DNA from: Sclerurus mexicanus
Lineage: Eukaryota > Chordata > Aves > Passeriformes > Furnariidae
Direction: 5' to 3'
DNA length: 64,000 nucleotides
Assembly (NCBI GenBank): GCA_013396755.1
Contig: VWZF01002957.1
Coordinates: 506,568-570,567, forward strand
Shown here in pieces: positions 1 to 12,900 of this stretch. Each line of letters begins with the position of its first letter. The stretch's first letter is position 1. The position numbers and the translations under genes were made by a program. The notes below the pieces were generated by a model. That model was not told where the DNA came from. It ran no database searches and saw only the letters and a list, made by a program, of their open reading frames with translations.

Positions 1-3000
1 AAAAAAAAAAAGAAAAAAAAAGAGGAAAAATATCTCTCTCTGCCTAACCTTTGCCTTCCTCTCCTCTGACTTCATATACAAGTTATCTATACTGTAAACA
101 TATCAACCAAGAGATGGAATTTCCTGTAAATTCTCCTCTGTTATATTTGGCATAAATATTAATATTACGAAAGGGTCTGACTTTCACCATACTCTAAGTT
201 GACTCCCTTTTGGCCCCATCTACTACTGTACAGTCATGTCTCTCCCTTCCCATAAACACATCACCGAAGAGGCATGAAATCCAGTCTTACTTTTCTGACA
301 TGAAAAAAATGCATCCTTAACTACATGCTTATATTTCTCACTTCTTGTGCATTTTGTTTCTCAATTCTTTTTGCCTTCTCTTGTACTAGCTTGACTGTCT
401 GAGGGTTCATGCACGAGATTATGCTCTTAAAGTACTTTTTAAAGTAATCTGATGGAGAATCCTCAAGGTTTTAATTTGTAAGTGTGTTTAAAACATGCAA
501 TAAGGTTCAAAGTTCATGTGACAGCCTCCTAACAGATTACCATTATCCACAGTCTGCTCACAAATACAAACAAGATAGTTCTCCTATGTGAAATGGTTTG
601 CAACACAACTGACACCTCATGAAGCTTATGTAAGGATTTGTAAATTCCTCTGCTCCTAAATCATTAAATAAATTTAAGAACAAACTCACTAAGAAATCTG
701 TAGAGAAGCAATTATTTTGTGCTCATGAATGCCTATCTGGAAACACAGATACTCTGGCAGCAGTTTGGGATTTTCTCTGGCAATGGTACACTGATTTGCT
801 TTCCCTTCAGAAGAGAGAAAGCAAAATTATTATTTTACTAAGGATAACTCTATGTCTGAGGAATAAATAAATCAATTTATCTTCTTCTCACATTAAATTT
901 TAGTCCAGGTGTTTGGGGCCTTAGTCGTTTAGGTCAGAGGCTCAGCAGGTTACAGTCACTAAGCTGTGAGTTGTTGCACTTGGAATTCTAAATAATTAAT
1001 GAGTAACAGCAGCTGAAATCTGCATGAGAAACATCACTGTGACACAATTATTTTACTTGTGTGCTTCTTCAAATATGCTTTCAGGTACTTGTGCCTCATA
1101 CTTGAACATTCTCTCATTTTATCTAAATCTTAGATTTCATGTAGCGATGTTGTTCTCCTAACCTTTATCCAGGGTACGTACAAAGCCAAGATAGAAACAG
1201 TCATTACTGAATAACTATTGAAGAGCACAATGACAGGCTCAGGAAGAAAATTTCCATTTGAACATGAGAATGTATGAAATGTACACAAGACCATTATCTC
1301 CCCTTCTTCCATTAAAAAAAAATGGCTTATTTCGTGTTAAAAGGATGATAAAAGAAAGTGACATGCCAAGCACTCATTTCTTCAGCAGAGTTTTCCAATG
1401 CCCTTCACCATTTACATCAGATTCAGTGTACAAAAGAAAAAGATAACAAAGTCTGGAAACATATCAAAATAATGGAGTAAGAATATATGTGTTTCAATAT
1501 GGAAAAGTGTATTCATTTTCAAAAATGATTATCAAAATATACCTCAAATCCACCATATGATTAAAAGTTAAGTAAGGTTGTATATAATATTTACAGCACC
1601 CATCAAAAGAATATCTTCTTCTCGAACAAGCTGCACTTGTAAACTATTTTACTTTTATTGTTAACTAAATATTATTAAAAGAAGAAAATGTTTCCAATAT
1701 CATCATTCATGACAGGGTCCACAGCCTTCAGCCAAGAGTGGGTTTCCAGAGCGCACACAAAGACAGCAAGGAAGTTCCCTCCCTAAAGGTCTTGCGACAT
1801 AAGCAGAGAAAACACATGACCAGGAGGTAAACCTTTCTCCTATATTACAGATATAGTACAAAGGTGGAGATAAGTTAAGGATAATAGATAAAAAATTACT
1901 TACGGCCCACTTGAGAAGCTTTGGAGACATTAGAAAATTAAATCCAGAGTTGTAATTCTGAAAGCTCGTTCTCAGCTGCTACATAATGCTGGGGTTTGTA
2001 GTCAGAACACACAACTCCTTTCTTATTTTACTAGTGCTTCATGAACTTCAAGTTCTGCCATCAGTCATACAAAGTAACACTCCAGCTATGATGACACAGC
2101 CAAGCAGCTTCACATGATTTTACACCAGAAGCTCATCAATATACAATGAAGTTATTTCTCTGACATCCTAGGTCTTCATTCAGCTGACTTTGTCTCAGAC
2201 ATGGAAAATGCTAACTATCAGGCTCAAGCTTATCACAAGACAGAGTGGAAACCACTGCAACAACCCACTCCTTGCCTTTTTTTTTCCTCCTTTTTAAACA
2301 GCTATAGCAGAAGGTCACTCATACCATGAGATAATAAGCTTGTGATTAGCAGCCTCACACAGGATGTGGGAAACCAGGGATCATTTTAGAAGATACTGAA
2401 AGGAAAGATCAGTCTGGCTTGATCACAGGATAACTGTGAGTCACAAATGTGATCTGGCAGGGGAAGATAGATTTAAAAAAAAAAAAAAAAAGACCAACAA
2501 ACAGACCTACACTGTACCATGAGGGGATATTTCCAGTTAAGATAGGGAAGAATTAATGTCATCACACAAGCCATTAGCATAACATCAGCTGAATGCAAGG
2601 TACAGTTCTGGTCAGCTGTGTTTAACAACATGAATTTTTTATTAGAACAGATGAGAGGATGAGGAGAGCAACAGGAACATATTATCCGGGGATAAAGCTG
2701 AAAGCCCATGACTTGTCAAGCCTAAGTAAAGCAAAGCTAAGTGAATGTTAGAAGGGAAGAAAATACATGCTGCCCATATATAAATCTAAACTGAAAGTCA
2801 GAGTGCTTCTAAACATCGGAAGAGCAGGGCTCGGGAAGAACGAGAGGAGAGTAGAAAACCTGAGTTCAAGACAGAAAGCAAGAGTCTGAACACTGTATTT
2901 CAGACACTGCATGAATGGTGTGGTTCTCACTATGGCAGAACAGCCCCAAGTGACACAGGCCACTCCTTTTACCTGGGGATATTCCAATCCATATTTCTAA

Positions 3001-6000
3001 ACAGTGTACCTGGAACACTGACAAGGGGTGGGGAGCAGAGAGGGACAACCACTTGCTGAACTTGTTCATACGCTGACAACTGACTTTACAAAATGGTAAA
3101 CTAATCAAGTCCCCAAAAAAAAAGATCACTAAACCAGCAACACCCTGGAAAGAGAGAGCAAAAATGAAATAGGACAGCTTTTAGCCAGCCGGGTGTCACT
3201 GTGGCATCGGACATTGGACAAACAGACTTTAATCCCCACTCTGAGTTCATTGATGAATTCCTGTTCACCCATTTTATCCTGTAAGGGATCAGTATAAAAC
3301 ATGGGAAAACTGTAACTCTCTCTGCACATAGACACATTTACTGAAGAAAGGGACCATCACTCCTGCTCAGCAGCCTCTAGACTTGCAGCCTGCTCCTTGC
3401 AGCAGGAAACGCAGGCCTGAACCCTTTGGGGAAGAGGCAGCGCTATCTCCGTCCCAACCACAGCACGGCAGGGTCTTTGCTAACCAGCTCTTCTGCAAGT
3501 TTGTGAGCACTGGCCCTCAGGAAACAGTTGTAAGACAAAGTCCACCTCTGCCCTCCGCAGTTCTGGGAACAGGAACAGCAGCAAAACACACTTTGTTTGG
3601 ATGGATACTGACTTTCAGGAGCCTTGGTTCATTTGCTATGCTGGATGGTAATCTGAGATGTCTAATTCTCAGCACTAGATAGACCAGGGGGTTCATACAA
3701 GGCTCTTCAAGTCTCTTTAACTCCTGTTTCCCAAATCATTTACAAACCGACTGGTCTTTTCATAACACTCCTCTAAGACTATATTCCAAAACAGTCCTTA
3801 AAATCCCCTCCTCAAACACTCTGCAGTAAATGTTCCACCACAGAAATGCAATAATGAATATATTTCCATGAATATATGACTGAAACTTTGTATCACATAT
3901 ACACATAACAAACTGTAAAACGAGCAATTCCAGCAACCCGTGTGTGCATCACATCACTGATTCAATCAATCAAGGTGCTTCTCATCCCACTCCTTAAAGA
4001 GAGGTTAAAACATCTCACAAAACAGATACTGAGCTGCTGGTTTGTCCAAATTCCTTACTTCTCACCTCAAACAATACCTCTACCCAACCTGCTACCCTCC
4101 AACTCTAAAATCACATACAGCACTTTTGAACAACTCATAGAACAAGTGCAGTCATTAATACAAGTTATTTTCTGAAGTACAAATTACACTACACTTGAAT
4201 TAAAACCTGTCATTTAACATTTGCATGAGTTATCAATGAGTGAAAACAATGGGTCTTTTATTTAATGTGGCATAGTACTTTAACCAGCTTTCACTAAATT
4301 GCAAGCAATTAGGTTATACTGCTAGGTTTTAACTAGCTTATAACACCTTTTTTAGTGGAAATCCAGGGATTCTAGGTCAGTGGTTATGATTAGTTTGAGA
4401 TGTTGCAGCTGGAATCTTTCACTCCCAAATACATTGGTGGTGACCCATGAATAGTCTGTTCTTTATTTCAACACTGCTCAGCTGTGCTCCATAATATTTA
4501 GCCTGTGGCATTTAAAAACCTTAAAATAATTCTTAATGACCAAGTTTGCCATTACTAAGCTAATGCTATTGTTTTAATCACTACTTTCTTTCGGTGCACC
4601 CACTAACACTAATGCATTACCATTTATAAGTAAGTATCTATTAGTAAATCCATTCTTGGCTTGGTATTTTAGCATCTGCCAGAAGTAATGACAATGTCCA
4701 AAACAAAAATACAGTAATGCTGGGAGGGGGAAACCCCAAGCATTTTCCCCATTTATCACCTTGAAGCACACAATATTCACTCAAAAAAAACCATCTTGAA
4801 CAAAACCGCAGCTCCACCCCCAAACCACAGGCTTCATAGTAGCTGGCAAAGATGTTTGAAAACATGAGCTAAAAGCACTGCAGATTCTATATGTTTAAAG
4901 CTAAGAAAAGTGGAAAGCAATTAGCACCAAAACTGTTTTTAGGGGTTTGTTTTTAACATAGTTGCATGTAAACATTTCATTAGTTTGGACACATCAGAGT
5001 TCACTTATATTCACTCTTAAAGGCAATTAGCAATGCACATAAATTTCCCTTATCTTGCCAACTACACCATAGGAATATCCAGTCCTAAAGCACTTAACTG
5101 GAAATTGGTGGTCAGCTAGAATGGAGAAGGTTTGCAGATCGTATCACAAATGCTCTCTCAAATGCCACGTGGGGAAAAGGTGCAAGCGGATGATAACAGA
5201 ACCAGACGCACAGTGATGCCAGGTCCAGTGGGACTGGAACATGCACAAGTTGATGATCAAATGGTATCACAACATACCAGAAACAAGGGCACCTAATAAT
5301 TTTGGTACCGATTACCATTCTGCTCATCTCAAGCAGTAACACTCCAGCAACACCACTATCTTGTTGATCACTTGCTTACCATTTGCCAGTGCAAACAGTC
5401 CATACCCAAACATAATCCAGAATTTTTCTTAAAAGTTTTTTTCATTGCCTAACCTGCCTTATATTGTAAATACAGAATTTGCAAACAGAAGGAAATCTCT
5501 CTTTGCCTGACACATGCTATGTATGTCCCACAGCAATACTACTCAGCATTCTGTTCAAGTCGGACTATAATTTCTTTCCTCAGTTTCCTCTGAACACAAT
5601 TTTTAGTTTCTGTTTCACATGAACCAACATTGCTTTTGTGACATGTACTTCTGGCTCTTTGTTATGAATTTCTCTTAGGACGCCAATCACAAGAATCTCT
5701 CTAATGAGGAGACAGTCTTGCTCTTTATAATGGGGGTTGAAGTGAAATAATTTAATCTTTTATTTTCTAACTATAGGTTAATTTTTAGGAACTTGAGTGA
5801 TGCCAAACCTCATAAAAATTCGTGTTCTGTGTAAAGTCAGACCACTAGATCATAAACCCTTATTATAAAAATATGGTCTCTTAAGGGTGGCAAATTTTAG
5901 TTACAACATGGATTAAAATGTGTTCAGTAATTTCAAAGCGCAGAGTTCCCAACAAAATACAAATAGAATAATTTCAAACATTTTTGAATTGCAGCAATCT

Positions 6001-8220
6001 TTAAATAGAGAAAACTTAAAATGCTTTAAAAATTATATGACAGCTAGCTTATTTAACTGACAGTACAGGAGGAGTTTTTATACAAACAGAATGCAATTAT
6101 AAACTGGAATCAAGTCAACATACTCTAAGTCAATGCCTCTCTCAATCAATAAAAAAAGAAATCACAAAATCACTTTACCACAAAAGGATATATACAGAAT
6201 AACCTTTTCTTATGTTCCTTACCTATGTAAAATTAACATGCCAACAAATCTTAATGTCTTAAAATCTTGCATTCATTTGACCTTACTCATTTGGGTGGTC
6301 TTTTCTTATAGAAACAAGCTCACTGAAGACAGCTGCATTGGTTTGTATCAGGGAAATACTGCAAAACCAGTTTTTATGCTTGCGTGTGCCAGTATTATTG
6401 CTGTAAGGCTTGAGTGATTATGAAATTACTTAAGTGCTCTCTTTCCAAAGTCCTGATTATTTCTCTCAGGTTAAAGTACAGAGCTGGCTGATTTTGAAAT
6501 CCCTTTAATCATTTGTACATCTTCAAATGTAATATTCTACCAATGTCATATTTGCATGTTGATCTTTTATCTGCAAAAATAAAATATTTACTAAACTGAG
6601 CAAGAGGAAAATGTGATTTTACACTTCACAAGTAAAGCATAAAAACAGATTCCTGAAGCATGAGAGATACAGACATTAGAGATAAAATTAAGAACTGATG
6701 TATCTAAAATTTACCACAGAAGTACCATTTACTATTTATCTTTTAGCACTGGACTTTCTCCCCACATGAATTTTTCAGCCTCAGTTTAGCAAACACCAAT
6801 ATGATTTTGGGATACATGCAAGATTGAATTAAAATACCGACAATGACTTCCCAACTATTATGATTTTTTTCCTAAAGTCTTACTGCAATTAAAGACTATT
6901 GGAAGTATTAAAATAATGAGTTAATTACACATCCCATTCAAAGCATTTTATGGAAGCTGTATTTCTGATTAATTCACTGGTGATAGAATTGTTACTAGAA
7001 CATTTCTAAGCTGTAGAATGTAACTCGCACAATCAGTTCAGTTACTGGTCCTGTACAAATGTTCCATTAAACATATTTATAACCTTACTCCTAAGAGAAT
7101 TTTCAGATCCTAAATAATAATGCAGTTAACAAAAATTAATATCTAAACGTACAGTTCTGTACAGGACAAAACTAAGGACAACTACCCTCACATGACAAAA
7201 TTATTTTGATACATCAACTACACAGAGTAATCATTGCTTACCAATAGCAGAAGTTGGAAAATTATACATCTGAACCAGTAAAGCATGTGGCGCCAGTGAT
7301 AAGATCTGAGAAACACTGAATTCCCCAGTAAGTCATTGTGAACTCAGTATTCAGCATCTTACATCAGGTTAAATGTTTTCGCTTCTTACTCCATGCAAAT
7401 CAAGCAAGTCTCAGTTATACTGTGGGTCTTACAGCATTTGACAGTTGCTGGTGTTTTCCAAAGACCACCCAAAAATTATCAGTAATAAGGGAATATCAAA
7501 ACTATGATTAGCAGAAAGAAAGCCACAACATGACTGGAGAAGTTGTAAAAGCAGACTAGGAAAACAAACAAACAAACAAAAAAAAAGCAAACAGCTACCA
7601 AAAAAAGAAGATTTAAATGCATATTAGAATACAAATTACGTTTTTCACACACCCTCTCACTGACACCTGCATATGTGTCCCTTGCTACTATCAAGCTAAC
7701 GGCAAGACTATGGACCTAAATCAAAATAAAAGAGAATCAAGGGCAAGGCCCACTGGCTATTAAGCAGATCATCAATACAATGATTAAACCAATATAATTA
7801 TTAAATTTACTGTCACTTTTGCTGTCACCTCCTTGTCTTGTAAATTCCTCAAACACGCACAGGGAGCAAGAATCGCTCTGGAAGCAACGTCCTGGTCGTA
7901 ACAAGCTTGTTGCCCCAGGTCACGTGAATCCCCAGCTCACTCAAGTGAGCTCACTCACCCCACATTCCCAACACAGGGACCTTTCATCCTGTGACCAGCA
8001 CGCACTTAGTCATCTACAGGTAGTTGGAGAGCGTGCTGGAAGCAACTGAACATCCAGAAAAGAAGAACAGGAAAGGGATTATGCACAGGTTACCAAGTCT
8101 GAGGGATCACTGGGAGAGAAAGCAACACAGTCCAGACTACTTTCATTGTTTGCTAGTCTACTCCCACAGTATGTTCAGATATATGCCTACCTGCATGTCA
8201 TTTCTTGCCATATGAAGAAG
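1..8220. other. AT-rich non-coding stretch
   Basis: I see no recognisable gene here. All open frames are short and none shows a known domain. The stretch opens on an A-rich run (1-30) and holds an A-run at 2475-2490 and an AAAC-rich patch near 7560-7590. A locally less AT-rich patch at about 3130-3690 is open in several frames on both strands, but no translation is recognisable. A CACGTG motif at 7921-7926 sits beside a perfect inverted repeat (7934-7951). This could be intron or intergenic DNA. Confidence 0.6.
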
Positions 8221-8975
8221 GTGGTGATGGGGAATCACCAGGATGGATTTACAGAGCATGAATCATGCCTGACCAATACGATTGCCCTCTGTCATGGGAT
8301 TTGTGGATGAGAGATCATTGGTATCACCTACCTTGATTTTAAGATGACTCAACAATGTCTCCCGCACCACCTTTGCACCTAATCTGATCTAAGTTACAAT
8401 GTAGGTTGGTAAAGTACTAGATGATAAAAAAACACCTCATCTCTGTCACTAGGCTCAAACATCAGCTCTAAATGGTTCACTGTCTCCCCCTAACCAAGTG
8501 GACAGGTTAGGGGCCCTAGCCTGTTTGATATCTTTACCAGCGACCTAGCAGAGTGTACAGTGCATGCAGTAAGTCTGCAAACACCAAACTTATGTGTGTA
8601 GAAGACATCCTGAGGGGCAGGGCTGCCATTCAGAATAACTTAGGACCAAGAGAAATGCCATGAGAGCACAGGCTCAAGACTAACTTACTGATGAGCAGCA
8701 ACACCAAAAACAATTTGGAGGTCCTGGCAAGGCAGAAATCGGCAGTCCACCTGGCAAGAAAAGCACAGCCAGCAACTGAGGGAGGCAATATTTCTGCTTC
8801 ATGCACAGTTAATTACTGTATTACTCGGTCTACTTTTGGATCCACACAGTGAAGCTGGGAAGTTGTAAATATTTATTAGATAAGGGGGAAAAAAATTACT
8901 ATGAGGATAATGAAGCAATGGAACACGTGGTCTGAGACAGTCAAATCTCTCTCTTGGAGCTTTTAAAGATGCAAC
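8221..8975 (+). mobile_element. CR1 LINE fragment, reverse-transcriptase part of ORF2, decayed
   Basis: This is a plus-strand relic of a CR1 non-LTR retrotransposon. Translated pieces recall CR1 ORF2: a CLTN stretch near 8264 and a YLDF stretch near 8328 (the start of RT motif A). A segment near 8524-8590 matches the usual region just before the catalytic YADD/FADD motif, which is lost here. A piece at 8888-8970 corresponds to the late ORF2 'HWNxLP ... LEIFK' region. Stops, frameshifts and internal deletions break the frame throughout, so no protein is made. The fragment stops at 8975, where an LTR begins, and its 3' tail resumes near 9897. The recognition rests on family knowledge, not on an alignment. 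Confidence 0.75.
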
Positions 8976-9529
8976 TGTTGAAGAATACATTTGGTGTGGG
9001 TAGGTCAGTTTGGAAGCTGCAGTGAGAGCTGCAGATTGAGCTCTGGCCCAAGACAAGAGGTGTGAACCTCTGACCTTTTGCATAACAAAGGGCACAGGGA
9101 CCTGTGGCCCAGCCAGGTGACTGGACACTCAGAGACACAGCAGGAGCCAAGGACTCACTAGAAAGAGCAAGAGTTTTAGGCACTTGGACTGTGAAGGTAC
9201 AAAAGTCGAGGTGTCCTTCTTTCTGGGTCCCTTCTCAGAGGCACCAGCATGAGCTCTTTCTGTGTTACTTCATGGTGAATAAATTGTTTTATGGAACAAG
9301 ATATATGAGAGACTGCTATATGAAACCTAGGGTTGAACTGGTAAGGAGAACTGGTCTGACTGCATGTGAGTCGGGTGTGTGGGGGCTGGGACTCAAGCAG
9401 GGCACTCACCAGCTCACTGGAGCTGCCTGTTGTGGAGCAGCTTCCATCCCAGCAGTGAAAGTCTCTGGCACTGGGAGTGTGACCGCCAGAGAGCCTTGTG
9501 AATGGCCAGGCTGGAAAGTTTCTTTAACA
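8976..9529 (+). mobile_element. Endogenous retrovirus LTR, plus strand
   Basis: This is an avian-type ERV LTR of about 554 bp. The proposed ends are TGTT at 8976 and AACA at 9529, a matching 4-bp terminal inverted repeat with the canonical TG...CA. A polyadenylation signal AATAAA lies at 9278-9283, where the R region is expected. Directly after the 3' end comes TTTGGTGACCC (9531-9541), which looks like the start of a tRNA primer-binding site. The LTR begins exactly where the CR1 similarity breaks off, which fixes the left edge independently. The 144-codon open frame at 9104-9538 lies almost wholly inside the LTR and is not a gene. The family name is uncertain. Confidence 0.65.
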
Positions 9530-9896
9530 GTTTGGTGACCCAGATAGGAGACCTGAGGCAACCATCTTCAAGCTTCCCTTCTCCAAACATCCAACTGCTG
9601 GCACCAGGTGAGTTCACCTGGGATCTTTGGAACAGGGAGGAGCCAAAGGGCGAGTGCTAAAATTCACTGAGCAGATTCTGTATAAATTAGAATTTTGTGC
9701 AGGTTTGGGGAAATTATAGGTAGTTGGCCAAGAATAGGTGCACAGCCTGATCAGCACAAGGCACACATAGAGGAGGTGCAGAGTCCCTCATCAGGCACAA
9801 AGTGGGGGGGCTTGAGTCTCTCCTATGATGCAGAAGGGTTTGGAGAGCCTCAAAACAACTAAATAAAGCACTACTTTACTTGGTCTGGTCTTATGA
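9530..9896 (+). mobile_element. ERV leader remnant after the LTR (primer-binding site and possible splice donor)
   Basis: This stretch follows the LTR and looks like a retroviral 5' leader. A primer-binding-like TGGTGACCC starts at 9533. A perfect donor consensus, CAG then GTGAGT, lies at 9605-9613, in the place where retroviruses carry their major splice donor. No gag, pol or env reading frame follows: CR1 sequence returns at about 9897, so the rest of the provirus and the second LTR appear to be deleted. A second AATAAA lies at about 9862. I found no clear target-site duplication. Confidence 0.45.
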
Positions 9897-9967
9897 GGGA
9901 TGCTGCTTTGCAGAGAAGGATGGATTGAAGACCTCTCTTCTAACCTGAATGAATTTATGAATTTATG
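9897..9967 (+). mobile_element. CR1 3' tail, continuation of the fragment before the ERV
   Basis: The stretch matches the usual CR1 3' end in order: a TGCTTTGCAG-like block, a GGATTGAAGACCTCT block equivalent to the familiar 'ggttggactagatgacct', then CTTCTAACCTGAAT, ending in a short tandem ATGAATTT-type tail (9947-9966) in place of the usual ATTCTATG repeats. It lies in the same orientation as 8221-8975 and supplies the part missing there. This supports one CR1 copy split by a retroviral insertion. Confidence 0.6.
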
Positions 9968-12900
9968 TTGGAATTGTATACCTATGTTATGCAGAGCATG
10001 CACATTTAGGCTTGATGCCTCCAGGAAGACAACAGAAGCTTCAGGCATACTCAAAACATTCTGTGCAAATCTATGTGCAGTAAACTGAATGCCTGTGGAT
10101 TGTATGCACTTACGCCAAACAAAAGAACTGTGCCAACTGTGCCACAGAACACATCCTTCAGAAGCCTCTACAATGCTACTTCACTCACTGGACCAGCGAG
10201 ACTCCACAGCCTTAACCACAATTAATCCTAACTCACTTAGCAGCACTGCAGCTATGGCGGGGATCCACCAAAACCAGAAGCTAATTATAAATAAGACCAG
10301 AGGTACAGCATAAACCTCATGGCAGATACAACAGTTCCTAGTAGTAGAATAAACTCCAGTTAAGAATTCCGAATATGCTGCTACTCAGCATTTTACCACG
10401 TCACTCCATTAAGACAAGGAGCATACTTTTGTTGTTGCCTCACTAAGGCCTAATGGTTGAAAATATTACTCACAGGGTTGAGACATACAAACCATTTACA
10501 ACAAAAGGCCAATTAGGTTGCAAAGTAGTTTTCATAACTTCTTTCTCACTCTTTCCAGGCGCACAAAAAATTATTACTTGTGGCTATAATTTCAACCTTC
10601 AGCTGGAAATAAATATATTCCTGTGATGCTCTCACTAATAAAGAAGGTTGTGGCATTCAGGAGTTAGAATTAAGGGGGAAAAAACCCAACCCAACTAACC
10701 AACCAAAAAAAACCCAAACCAAATAACCACAACACAAACAGAGCTTTTTTACTAGAGGGGGAGGAGAAAAATAGAATATTTCACAACCCACTCTCCAAGA
10801 CAGCCAAAACTTAAGATTAACTCTTCAACATCAAGAGTCCTGCATTCAGTTGAAAAGCACCTACTAAAATGTCCATTAAAGCAAAAACTTTTCCATGTGA
10901 TGTACTATTATGGGTTAATTCCCATTTGACAAGAGTATCTTTTTGAAAAACAAAGCCAAAGCCAAATTATTGCCTACCCTCCAGGTGAACAGTGCTGAGT
11001 CAGACAACGCTGATGAAAGATATGTAAAACCTTACACTCGTTTCTTTTCCATGAGCAAGTAAGGGCAAAGTAATAGTACAGATAAAAGATAACGATAAAA
11101 ACCCAAGACAGGCAGTTTCTATATGTAGAAACTATGTACTTTATTAAGAAGTCACTCAATACAGTATCTTCCACCATCTAAGGAAAAGCAACACATGACA
11201 GAACATCATAAAACAATGTTTTATGATGTCCAAGAGTAAAACACCCAGCAAGAACCAAAGCACAAAATAATTGCAACTGTTGCCCTTTAAGTCCATCCCA
11301 ATTATTTAAGCACATAAAACAAGCTAAAAAACAAGTATGGGGAAAAAAAATCCCTGTTTTCTTTCTGATTTCACAAAAATAAAAGGACCGCTAACACCAG
11401 GGCTGACTTAAAGGTTCTACCCACCTTTGCTTTCACCAGTTTTGTTAATAGATGGAGCACACCAGGCAAGCATTTTCAAAACAGCTCACCATTGTATTCT
11501 GGTCAGCCTTTCAGGCATTATGGACTTTTTTCTTTAAAGTAAGAAACGTAGAGATGAAAATGCCTGGAATCAAATTGCTGACTATTTTTCAGTGACCACT
11601 TCACTGAAGACACAAATTAAAATGGGATCACTGTGTAACTTGACAGTGATTTTAGTAATTTATGGCTTTATGGGGTTTACTCCTATTTTACTACTTCCCC
11701 TATTTAAGGGAATATGGGTTTTGCTCTCTAGAATGGTGTGAGATATCAAAATATTACAAATGCAGCACAGTAAGGGTCAGTAAGTTTCCTATTAAAATGA
11801 TTATATCATTCCTTATGGACAAGGCTCTGAGGCACATGTCAATCTCTAAAATTACTTCTTTGTATTGTTCCATCAGTATTTTTTCCCATACTACAGAACT
11901 ACTAAAAACATCAGCCAGTTATTTTCCTTCTTCGCCTTCAGCTTTTGTTGTCATAATTTCACTGTAACAGGTCCTTTCTGGACACAAACTTGTACAGACG
12001 TCCTTCACACAAAAAAAGAAAAAAAACCCCAGCATATGCACAGACCCACCATAATTCCTTGTGTATTTTCTTAACACTCATAGGGACAAGGATATTATTT
12101 TATTTTAATCACTGTAAGTTCTATCAGGTAATATTCCAACACTACTTTTCATCCAGAGAACTAACAAGATCTGACAAGAGAGGATCTGACTAAGGACTCA
12201 TGTTTTTAGAGTTAGAAGAGTGATGCTGACATCTGGGAAATGATGGAGAAAGATCACTGAAAAGCAACACAATACATGACACAACATCATAAAACAATGT
12301 TTTGCTATTAACCATGAGATATTGTGCATTTAACTGCCATCCCTGAAGCTGTCGAGTCTCTTCCAAGATGAGCTGAGAGTCTGGGTTACTCAAGGAATTT
12401 GTCACAAACTCGAGGAACACTTCCTGGGAATGGGTACTATAGGAAGCCAGTAGAAGTTCTAAATATATGCATGTATTATTAAATATGTTAGTCAGAAGAA
12501 AATGACAATGACATAAGAATATATTGATGACACACAGGTTTAGGCACAGATCAGGAGGCCAGAGGACAACTGGGACATGCAGAACTGCTGCATTAAAAAA
12601 AACAAGTCTAGTCTATCTCCTAGGTACTAACCCACAGTCTGAGGAATGAGATTTGGCCAGGTGTGGTGGACAATGTGAAAGCGACACTGTTAAGATGATG
12701 AGGAAGAAGATTCGAGGAGACAGCAAAGGCTGTCTCTACCACTTAATGCACCCAACTAGCATTGCCAACTTGAAGCCACTCACTTCAGTTTGTCCATCTG
12801 AACTCTATCAAGGAAAACTAGGAATAAGAATACTAAGCAGAAAGTACAGGACAACGGTCCTTAGGGCTCTAAGGCTATGGCTATATTGGAAACTATGATT

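Noticed and set aside
3101..3690. Cluster of overlapping open frames in a slightly GC-richer patch
   Set aside because: The frames lie on both strands, overlap one another and have no familiar sequence. No single exon stands out.
5112..5342. Possible processed pseudogene in a CpG-bearing stretch
   Set aside because: All three plus frames contain stops within a short distance, and no parent protein is recognised.
9104..9538. 144-codon plus-strand frame
   Set aside because: It lies almost entirely inside the ERV LTR, which does not normally encode protein in this way. It is a chance frame.
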